Source of the DNA: VXPQ01 sp965116435 | GTDB taxonomy: Bacteria; Bacteroidota; Rhodothermia; Rhodothermales; VXPQ01 | Assembly (NCBI GenBank): GCA_965116435.1 | Contig: OZ220686.1 | Span: 2,232,001-2,296,000 of the forward strand | Reading direction: 5' to 3' | Length of the DNA: 64,000 bases | Part shown: positions 1 to 6,624 of the stretch, piece by piece | How the letters are laid out: each line of letters starts with the position of its first letter | Numbering within the stretch: position 1 is the first letter of the stretch | The notes under the pieces: generated by a model | The model's input: the letters and a program-made list of their open reading frames with translations, nothing else | Databases searched by the model: none | What the model was told of the DNA's origin: nothing | Translations under genes and position numbers: made by a program

Positions 1-2
1 AC

Positions 3-722
3 GCCGGCGACCAGAGCCTGGACGTGCTCGAGTTGCCTGAGAAGTTCATTCGGTGGCAACTGGATTACAAACACAGCATTTACGACGCGATCGAACAGGA
101 TCAGTACATTGCGTTCAATGCGGGCCATTTGCCGGTCGTGGCGACCTGGGCCGACGACGCGCTTGTGCCGAACCTGGCCAACAAGGGCGTAGGGTTTACG
201 CCCAAGGACGAGCACATTGATTATTACCTCAAGCTCGTCGAGGACGCCGTCGCGCAGATCGAGGAACTGCCGCCCCATGCCGTCAACGAGACGCGCGATC
301 TGCGCATCAAGACGGCCCGCGAGCTCTATTCCCACCCCGAACATATCGACTTCCGGCGCGTCGGGCTCCTGGAGATTTTTGAGGGATCGACGCTTCGGAA
401 CCTGGTCGAAAATCCCTTTGCCTCCGTGCTGTGGACCGGCAATGCCCCAGTGTTCGTGAGTTTTCAGGCGGATTGCGTGGTGGAAATCATGGAGCCGCAG
501 GACAAACGGTACCGTTTCTGCTGGGCGATGCGTCGCCTGTTCGAATATGAGCCTTTCCATGTGGTCCAGACCATTTATCCCTACGCCTACTGTTTCTGGA
601 TCTACCGCTGGAAAGACAAAACGCCCAAGCGCCGGTATCCCGGCAAGCGGAGCGACAACACCGTGAACGAGGCGGGCGGCGTGATCGACAAGCAGGCCCT
701 GAACGGGCACGGACGAGCATAG
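3..722 (+). CDS. Conserved unknown protein, 5' end cut by the window edge
   Basis: The frame is open from base 3 and there is no stop upstream, so the gene probably begins before the window; the first in-window start-like codon is a GTG at 24. The visible part is about 239 residues, soluble, rich in aromatic and acidic residues, with a basic tail (KDKTPKRRYPGKR). I do not recognise the family. It is co-directional with, and 51 bases upstream of, a ferredoxin gene, and heads a compact run of redox-type genes, so it may belong to the same unit. The function is unknown; being a real gene is supported by codon usage typical of the region. Confidence 0.75.
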   Translation, partial: AGDQSLDVLELPEKFIRWQLDYKHSIYDAIEQDQYIAFNAGHLPVVATWADDALVPNLANKGVGFTPKDEHIDYYLKLVEDAVAQIEELPPHAVNETRDLRIKTARELYSHPEHIDFRRVGLLEIFEGSTLRNLVENPFASVLWTGNAPVFVSFQADCVVEIMEPQDKRYRFCWAMRRLFEYEPFHVVQTIYPYAYCFWIYRWKDKTPKRRYPGKRSDNTVNEAGGVIDKQALNGHGRA

Positions 723-773
723 CCGTTTCTTCCGGATTGTTTCGCGTCCTGTCGGATACATTGCGTTGCAGCC

Positions 774-989
774 ATGCCCCACATGATCACAGATGCTTGC
801 GCACAGTGCGGCCTGTGCGTGGATGTGTGTCCCATTAGCGCGATTTCGCCCGGAGACCCGATTTACGTAATTAACGACACCTGTTGCGATTTCACGGAAT
901 GCGTGGCGGAGTGCCCCGAGGACGCGATCGTGCCGATCCCCGACTGGGACACCTCCGATACGGCATCCAATACGGAGGCTACATCATGA
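774..989 (+). CDS. Small 4Fe-4S ferredoxin
   Basis: A 71-residue electron carrier. The first cluster motif is canonical (CAQCGLCVDVCP, residues about 9-20). The second half has TCCDFTECVAECP (about 35-50), in which the usual CxxC pair is replaced by adjacent cysteines, so the second cluster may have unusual ligation or be a variant of the chlorobial ferredoxin type. The acidic C-terminal tail (DWDTSDTASNTE) is typical of soluble ferredoxins. The stop codon overlaps the start of the next gene (ATGA), implying translational coupling. The partner is unknown; the downstream rubredoxin-bearing stress protein and Mrp-like ATPase are candidates from context. Confidence 0.9.
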   Translation: MPHMITDACAQCGLCVDVCPISAISPGDPIYVINDTCCDFTECVAECPEDAIVPIPDWDTSDTASNTEATS

Positions 990-1582
990 TCGGTGCGTTG
1001 GCAACCCGTTTCGTGTTGCAGGATTTTTTGACGGCGGCAGCCCGTAGCTACGCCGCGTCGGTTCCCGGCGAGGAGTCCGGCGGGCGGTTGCTTTTGCTGG
1101 GCGAAACGTCGCAAGTCCTGGAGGGATGGCGTTCGTGGACGGACGCCGTGCGTTTGTACGCCGAGGTGGCGCATCGATCCGAATGGGATGCGGCGGCGGC
1201 GCGCGCAGCCGCGCAGTTTGGCGTGGCGCTTGACCAGGAATTTCCCGGGGATCTGATTCCCTTGCCCGACGGATTCGCAGCGCGTCACCGGATTGTTCGG
1301 GAGCTGGCGGATTCTGGATTGACGCTGGGCCATTTCGACCCGTATTCGGTAGCGTTTCGGCATGTGGCCCGGGGCGACGAACCGGATTATCATATTGTAC
1401 TGACGTACATGAAATATGGCTGGATCGACCGGGAAGAGATGGGCGAACGTCTGACGGCGCTTTTGCCCATGTTTTCCATGGAAACGATTGCGCAGGACCC
1501 GGCGGAATTTCGCCGCAAGTACAAGGGGTTGCTTCAAATGGCGGACCGTCTGGATCCCGGCGTCGTGCACCGTCCTTTCTGA
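986..1582 (+). CDS. Unknown protein, 198 aa
   Basis: ATG at 986 overlaps the ferredoxin TGA and is preceded by GGAGG at 974-978, which decides this start over a longer in-frame option inside the ferredoxin gene. The product begins MIGALATRF and is mostly helical, alanine and arginine rich, with no membrane segment and no cysteine cluster. I recognise no family. It lies in a run with the next unknown gene and the UspA/PCP_red fusion gene, so it likely belongs to that redox cluster. A role as an accessory or scaffold protein would be pure inference. Confidence 0.75.
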   Translation: MIGALATRFVLQDFLTAAARSYAASVPGEESGGRLLLLGETSQVLEGWRSWTDAVRLYAEVAHRSEWDAAAARAAAQFGVALDQEFPGDLIPLPDGFAARHRIVRELADSGLTLGHFDPYSVAFRHVARGDEPDYHIVLTYMKYGWIDREEMGERLTALLPMFSMETIAQDPAEFRRKYKGLLQMADRLDPGVVHRPF

Positions 1583-1597
1583 CGTTCTTTCGTCGCC

Positions 1598-2002
1598 ATG
1601 GCGTCCTCTCGGGACATAGCGCCGTCCGATGCGATGGAAGCGCGCGCGGCCGAACTGGCTGCGAAGCGGCTGGACTGGAACGAACTGGATTTCGTAGGCT
1701 GGAAGGAATTTCGCCGCATGGCTCCCGCCATCGTGCGCATGGAAACGGCGCGGCTGGAGCGGGTCATGGAAGAACTTGACCCGGGCAGCGACGCCTGGAA
1801 CGCGCTGGTGCGGGCGCGTTTCGGAATGCGTGCGTTCGCGGACGGCCTGGAGGAAGCGGACCGCGCTTCGCTTGCGCCCCGCGGCGATCATTTGCAACGC
1901 GCATTGCTTGCCGTCTCGCTTCTTGCAGAAGATATGGAGCCGTTGCGTTATGTTATGTATCGCCTTACGTACATTTACGACCGTCTCAAACTGATCTATT
2001 AG
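1598..2002 (+). CDS. Unknown protein, 134 aa
   Basis: Starts 15 bases after the previous stop and ends 5 bases before the UspA-type gene. It is a small, helical, charged protein (beginning MASSRDIAPSDAMEARAAEL) with no motif I recognise. No Shine-Dalgarno sequence is visible. The tight spacing on both sides argues that it is a real member of the cluster. No function can be assigned. Confidence 0.7.
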   Translation: MASSRDIAPSDAMEARAAELAAKRLDWNELDFVGWKEFRRMAPAIVRMETARLERVMEELDPGSDAWNALVRARFGMRAFADGLEEADRASLAPRGDHLQRALLAVSLLAEDMEPLRYVMYRLTYIYDRLKLIY

Positions 2003-2007
2003 CCCGC

Positions 2008-3951
2008 ATGTACAAGACCATATTCGTTCCGGTAGACAACTCCGACCATTCCATGGCGAGCATCGACCTTTCGGTCGAGTTGGCGAAGCGCTTCGACGCG
2101 GAACTCACAGGCAGCCATGCCTATGCCGCCCGGATGCACGATTATCGCTTCAAGCAGATGGAGTTTACGCTGCCGGAGGAGTACCTCGTCGAAGAGGAGA
2201 TGGAAAAGCAGCGCAAGGTGCACGACACGCTCATCACCATGGGGCTCGAACTGATTTCGGATTCGTACCTGACCGTGATGGACAAGCGCTGCCGCGAGGA
2301 GAACGTGCCGTTCCAGCCCAAAATGTACGACGGGAAGAACTGGAAGGTGATCGTCCAGGATATCGAGGAGAGCGGCTACGAACTGGTCGTGATGGGGGCG
2401 CTGGGCCTTGGCGCCGTGCGGGACAGCGTGCTGGGCAGCGTATGCTCGCGGGTGGTGCGGCGAGCGCGCACGGACATGTTGATCGTCAAGAACACGGATG
2501 CGTTCGACCATCAGATGAACGGGCATGCCGTGGGCGAGGCCGAGGGCGGACACATTGTCGTGGGCGTCGACGGCAGCCCCGAATCCTTCGCAGGCCTGAA
2601 AACGGCGCTCGAACTGGGCCGAAAACTGGACAAACGCGTGGAGGCGGTATCGGTGTACGACCCCTACCTGCATTACGCGATGTTCAATAGCATCGTGCAT
2701 GTGCTTACCGAGAAGGCGTCGAAAGTATTCCGGTTCAAGGAACAGGAGCAGCTCCACGAAGAGGTCATCGATACAGGGCTGGCGAAAATCTACCAGTCGC
2801 ACCTCGAGGTGGCGCATCGCGTGGCCGCCGACGAGGGCGTGGACCTGAAAATCACGCTGCTGGACGGCAAGGCGTTCGACAAGATTCTGCAGTATATCCG
2901 CCGCGAAAAACCCTGGTTGCTGGTGCTGGGCCGCATCGGGGTGCATAGCGACGAGGACATGGACATTGGCAGCAATACCGAAAACCTGCTGCGGATGGTT
3001 CCCTGCAATGTGTTGTTGTCCAGCCAAAGATATACGCCGCCGCTGGACGTGCAGGCGGAGGAGACCATGATCTGGACGGACGAGGCCACGGCGGTGGTCA
3101 ACACCGCGCCCGACTTTGCCCGCAACATTGCCCGCACGACGATTCATCGCTGGGCCATGGAGCGGGGGCACTCCGTGATTACGCGAAAAGTGGTCGAGCA
3201 AGCCATGGCCACCATTTTGCCGGAATCCGCCATGCGGTCCATGGGCATTATCGCCGAATCGGTCGCTCGCGACAAGATTGTCTCTGAGGACGAAGTGACG
3301 TACGTATGCAGCCAGTGCGGCTATGCGGCGCGCGGATTCAAGCCCGCCGTGTGCGCGGTCTGCGGGGCCGCGCCCGAGCAGTTCCAGAAGATAGACAAGG
3401 AAGCGCTGCGGAAACTGGCGCCGCTGGAAGGCGCCGCCGAAGAGGTCGAAACCTTCGACAAAAAGAAGATCAAGTGGACGCGGGATGCGCGCGAATTGCT
3501 CAGGAAGGTTCCGGACGGCTACCAGATGCGGCGCGCCCGGGCGCAGATCGAAAAGAGCGCCCGCGTCAAGGGACTCGATACGATTACCCGCGGCATGGTG
3601 GCCGCCGTGGTGGGGGATTTGCTCGAAGACACCTCGGTGCTTTCGGCGCCCGGCGCCGGGTTGAAGGAAAATCCGGCAGCCGAGACCCCGTCCCGCGAAG
3701 CAGTTTCGGTTGAATTCGTCGAGGACGGCGCGTACAAGTGGACGCCGGAGGCCTGGGCCCGCCTCGAACGGGTCCCCGAGGGATTCATGCGCGACAAGAC
3801 CAAAGGACGGATGGAGACGGCGGCGGACGGGCATGGCGTTACGATTATCACGCTGGACATTGCGGAAGAAGGCCTTGAGGTGTCGCGCAAAGCCATGGAA
3901 GAAGCCATTCGCCAGCAGCAACAGGAACAGCAGGAAAACGCGGCGTCGTGA
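2008..3951 (+). CDS. UspA-UspA-PCP_red-rubredoxin-PCP_red-PCP_red fusion protein
   Basis: A 647-residue soluble multidomain protein. Residues 1-165 and 180-345 are two universal stress protein domains; the first has the nucleotide-binding pattern MGALGLGAVRDSVLGS, the second LGRIGVHSDEDMDIGS. Residues about 354-405, 488-535 and 576-625 are three copies of the small helical domain found at the C-terminus of light-independent protochlorophyllide reductase subunit B (PCP_red), each opening W-T-x-x-A and containing a VP or AP turn. Between copies one and two is a rubredoxin-like knuckle with CSQC (434-437) and CAVC (449-452), able to bind one iron or zinc. The C-terminus is a Gln-rich tail. Nothing here is specific for chlorophyll synthesis. 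A redox or stress-signalling role fits the neighbouring ferredoxin and ATPase, as inference. Confidence 0.85.
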   Translation: MYKTIFVPVDNSDHSMASIDLSVELAKRFDAELTGSHAYAARMHDYRFKQMEFTLPEEYLVEEEMEKQRKVHDTLITMGLELISDSYLTVMDKRCREENVPFQPKMYDGKNWKVIVQDIEESGYELVVMGALGLGAVRDSVLGSVCSRVVRRARTDMLIVKNTDAFDHQMNGHAVGEAEGGHIVVGVDGSPESFAGLKTALELGRKLDKRVEAVSVYDPYLHYAMFNSIVHVLTEKASKVFRFKEQEQLHEEVIDTGLAKIYQSHLEVAHRVAADEGVDLKITLLDGKAFDKILQYIRREKPWLLVLGRIGVHSDEDMDIGSNTENLLRMVPCNVLLSSQRYTPPLDVQAEETMIWTDEATAVVNTAPDFARNIARTTIHRWAMERGHSVITRKVVEQAMATILPESAMRSMGIIAESVARDKIVSEDEVTYVCSQCGYAARGFKPAVCAVCGAAPEQFQKIDKEALRKLAPLEGAAEEVETFDKKKIKWTRDARELLRKVPDGYQMRRARAQIEKSARVKGLDTITRGMVAAVVGDLLEDTSVLSAPGAGLKENPAAETPSREAVSVEFVEDGAYKWTPEAWARLERVPEGFMRDKTKGRMETAADGHGVTIITLDIAEEGLEVSRKAMEEAIRQQQQEQQENAAS

Positions 3952-3962
3952 AGGAGTACGGG

Positions 3963-4856
3963 ATGAAAACCTGGAGCGACATAGCAACCGATGGAGGCTC
4001 CGATGTGGCGGGCCAGGTGGCCGAGCAGGCCCAGCAGCTTGCGGAACGCCTGTGCGATATTCGCCATATCGTGGCCGTCATGAGCGGGAAGGGGGGCGTC
4101 GGGAAAAGTACGGTGGCCGTGAATCTTGCCGCGGCGCTGGCCCGCGCCGGCGCCCGCATCGGGCTTGTGGACGGAGATATCAATGGGCCGTCGCTTGGGC
4201 GCATGACCGGGGTGCACGCGCCGGTCCTCTCGTCGCGCGCGGCAGGGGGCGTTGTGCCTCCCGAAACCATGTGGGGCGTGCGCGTCATGTCCATGGCGCT
4301 TTTCTTGCGCGACGAGACGACGCCCGTGGCGTGGGACGCGCCCTCGCAAGCGGGCGGCGCCGCATGGCGGGGGCTCCGCGAGGCCGGCGCGCTGCGGGAG
4401 CTGATCGCCGATACCGCCTGGGGCGCCCTCGATATGCTGCTGGTGGATTTGCCTCCGGGGTCGGATCGTTTGCCGACGCTGGCCGATGTGGCGCCGCGTA
4501 TCGACGCGGCGGTCGTGGTGACGATTCCTTCGGCCGTATCGCTGGAGGTAGTGGGGCGTTCTGTGCGCATGATTCAGGAACACCTCGATGTGCCTTTGCT
4601 GGGGATGGTCGAAAACATGGCGTCGCATGCCTGTCCGCATTGCGGCAAGGAGGATCCGCTGTATCCGCCGGGTCGTACGGACGGGCTGGCGAAGGCGCTG
4701 GACGTGCCCGTGCTGGCCCGCATCCCCTTCGATCCTGCGCTCGGCATGGCTGCCGACGGCGGAAATGCATACCTTCGCGAATATTCTGATCGTCCGGCGG
4801 CGCATGCCTTCGCCGAACTGGCCGATCGCCTTCAACTTCTTCTGGATGTCTCATGA
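3963..4856 (+). CDS. mrp: Mrp/NBP35-type P-loop ATPase (Fe-S carrier family)
   Basis: A 297-residue cytosolic ATPase of the Mrp/ApbC/NBP35 group, known for carrying and delivering Fe-S clusters. The deviant Walker A SGKGGVGKST sits at about residues 41-50, DLPPGSD at about 163-169, and a CPHC pair near 224-227, which in the family bridges a 4Fe-4S cluster in the dimer. The start is set at ATG 3963, six bases after AGGAG (3952-3956); a GTG at 3948 overlapping the previous stop is the alternative. The N-terminal DUF59 domain common in many Mrp proteins is absent. The stop overlaps the next gene (ATGA). The context suggests cluster delivery to the ferredoxin or rubredoxin proteins beside it. Confidence 0.9.
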   Translation: MKTWSDIATDGGSDVAGQVAEQAQQLAERLCDIRHIVAVMSGKGGVGKSTVAVNLAAALARAGARIGLVDGDINGPSLGRMTGVHAPVLSSRAAGGVVPPETMWGVRVMSMALFLRDETTPVAWDAPSQAGGAAWRGLREAGALRELIADTAWGALDMLLVDLPPGSDRLPTLADVAPRIDAAVVVTIPSAVSLEVVGRSVRMIQEHLDVPLLGMVENMASHACPHCGKEDPLYPPGRTDGLAKALDVPVLARIPFDPALGMAADGGNAYLREYSDRPAAHAFAELADRLQLLLDVS

Positions 4857-5356
4857 AATTTCTTTGCGTGGACTGTAACGAGGCCATGCGCCTCGACGAA
4901 ACGCGCGGCCCGGACCGCGGCTCCATGACGGTGCTCTTCGGGTGCCCCACATGCGGCAGGCAAACGGCCATGCTCACCAATTCGAGCGAGACGCAAGTGG
5001 TGCGGTCGCTTGGCGTGAAAATCGGCGGACACGCGCTGCCCGCCGAGCCCATGGAGGGCATACGAAACGGCCTGGCGGCGGCGTCAGTCGAGGCCCCTCC
5101 TCCTTCCGCTGCTCCGGTTCCCGCTCCTGCTTCGCAAGACGGCGCCTCCAAATGCCCGTTTACGGGTATGGTTAATGCGGCGTTTGAGCGTAGCGGCATG
5201 CCCTGGACCGAGGGCGCCCTCCGGCGCATGGAAAATATTCCTGCGTCTGCCCGCGGGATGGTCATGCAGGGCGTGGAGCGCTACGCCGAAGCAGCGGGCC
5301 TTGCCGAAGTGACCGAGCAGGCGCTGGACGAAGCCCGCCGCGGCATGGGCATGTAA
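4853..5356 (+). CDS. Zinc-ribbon plus PCP_red domain protein
   Basis: A 167-residue protein. The N-terminus has CVDC (about 5-8) and CPTC (about 32-35), a four-cysteine knuckle, followed by a Pro/Ala-rich linker (about 75-100) and a C-terminal PCP_red-like helical domain (PWTEGALRRMENIPASARG, about 115-165). That is the fourth PCP_red copy in this cluster. ATG overlaps the stop of the Mrp-like gene, so it is translationally coupled to it. It could be the substrate or partner of that ATPase, receiving a metal or Fe-S cluster on the four-cysteine site; this is inference. Confidence 0.8.
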   Translation: MKFLCVDCNEAMRLDETRGPDRGSMTVLFGCPTCGRQTAMLTNSSETQVVRSLGVKIGGHALPAEPMEGIRNGLAAASVEAPPPSAAPVPAPASQDGASKCPFTGMVNAAFERSGMPWTEGALRRMENIPASARGMVMQGVERYAEAAGLAEVTEQALDEARRGMGM

Positions 5357-5403
5357 AGAATACGCCGATCTTTGAGGACGTAATCAGGGTATCCTGAAAC
5401 GCC

Positions 5404-5856
5404 ATGTTCACGTTTCGCGCGGTCGTACTCTGGATTCATCTGGCGGCGATCATCGTCTGGGTGGGCGGAATGATCGTGGTGCCGTTTGTGGCGGCGCCGG
5501 CCGTGCGGCGTTTTGCGGGTGAACAGTTCACTCCCGACCGCGCCGCCGCGCTCGTTGAAACGCTGGTGCGTCGGTTTCAGCGGTTCAGCCGGGAGCTGTT
5601 CTTCGCCATTCTGCTGACCGGCATTTTCAATCTCATCAATGTCGGGTGGTCGACGAATTTCAGTTATCCCGCCGCCTGGCTACAGTTGGTGGGGGCCAAG
5701 TTTGTCCTGTTCCTTGCCATGGGCGTTAATCAGGCCTGGTACAGCCTGGCGCTTGTGCCGCAAGGGAAAACGCGGACGGCCTTTTGGTCGGCGCTGGTTA
5801 ATGCGGCGCTTGCGGCGGTGGTTCTGTACCTCGGACTCAAGTTGCGGTTCGGATGA
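5404..5856 (+). CDS. CopD-like four-helix inner-membrane protein
   Basis: A 150-residue integral membrane protein with about four hydrophobic segments (near residues 5-30, 60-82, 90-110 and 122-145). The first helix has the WIHLAAIIVWVGGM pattern found in CopD and related small membrane proteins that bind heme or copper. It lies 47 bases after the PCP_red gene on the same strand. Its last 20 bases overlap the end of the convergent gene at 5837-6316. The family assignment is tentative; a role as a membrane electron or metal partner is possible. Confidence 0.65.
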   Translation: MFTFRAVVLWIHLAAIIVWVGGMIVVPFVAAPAVRRFAGEQFTPDRAAALVETLVRRFQRFSRELFFAILLTGIFNLINVGWSTNFSYPAAWLQLVGAKFVLFLAMGVNQAWYSLALVPQGKTRTAFWSALVNAALAAVVLYLGLKLRFG

Positions 5857-6316
5857 CGTCCGTAAAGTCTTTGCCGAGGTCGCCGGATTCCGCAAGCCGT
5901 CGCCGAAAATCCTCTGCGCCGCCAAGGTCTTCAAGGAGATACCCCGCATCTTTCATCAGGCTGCGCCAACGGTCGTCTATCGGGATGCGCCGCGAGGCAA
6001 GCAGGTCCGGCGGCAGCATGTCGATGCGGAGCTCGAAGAAACGGTGGAAGCGCTCCATGGCGGCTATTTCTACGGGGTCGAACGCGTCCCGGAACGTTTC
6101 CGCCGCCTCGGAGGCAAGGTCGCCCTTCAGCCCGTCCATATAGCGCTCGCTCGGGACGTACGCGTCGTCGAACCAGGCGCAGGCCAGTTCGTAGGCCAAT
6201 CGTGGGCGCTCCAGGCGTTTCGCCAGCGTTTCCTGGGCTTCTTCGCTGGCCATCAAGCCCAGCAGCGTGGTTATGCGCCGGCGAGGATCGGGCAGCAATG
6301 TCGGCGCAGTATCCAT
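5837..6316 (-). CDS. Unknown soluble protein, 159 aa
   Basis: A minus-strand gene converging on the CopD-like gene with a 20-base overlap. The product is acidic and helical, starts MDTAPTLLPDPRRR and has aromatic-rich stretches (MERFHRFFELRIDMLP). No domain is recognised. The competing plus-strand frame over the same DNA gives a low-complexity arginine-rich translation, which favours this strand. Function unknown. Confidence 0.65.
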   Translation of the reverse strand: MDTAPTLLPDPRRRITTLLGLMASEEAQETLAKRLERPRLAYELACAWFDDAYVPSERYMDGLKGDLASEAAETFRDAFDPVEIAAMERFHRFFELRIDMLPPDLLASRRIPIDDRWRSLMKDAGYLLEDLGGAEDFRRRLAESGDLGKDFTDVIRTAT

Positions 6317-6624
6317 GGATGTTTCGAATGGCGCCCACGGGTCCGGGCAAGGATCGTCTTGGGGTCAAACAATATACGCCGCCCCGCGTTCGTTACGGAT
6401 GTGTCATCGCTTCACCCATTTCGCCATTGCTTTCATGCATGGCATGCATTGCCTGGAGGGCTGCGTACGTTTCGCTGGAGCCGCCGGACAAAGCCGCACC
6501 TCAGGCGCCGGCAACGGGAAGAAAGGCGCCGCCCGAGAAATACGAAAATATCGTGAATAAAAAAATGGGAAAATGGAAAATCAGGGCGGAGGGAATTTCA
6601 TGATCCGTATCGACCGCTGACGCC
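6317..6624 (+). promoter_or_regulatory. Divergent intergenic region (308 bases)
   Basis: Separates the minus-strand unknown gene from the outer-membrane receptor gene. The right-hand third (about 6540-6585) is A-rich against the GC-rich background and probably holds the receptor promoter, but I cannot pick out convincing boxes. A short self-complementary element (ATGCAT-GGC-ATGCAT) lies at about 6437-6451. Short frames here look non-coding. Confidence 0.35.

Noticed and set aside
863..1897. Long minus-strand frame opposite the ferredoxin and unknown genes
   Set aside because: Arg/His-rich translation without domains; a shadow of GC-rich genes on the plus strand.
1999..3987. Minus-strand frame of 662 codons opposite the UspA fusion gene
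   Set aside because: Antisense shadow; the plus strand has clear domains and coupled neighbours.
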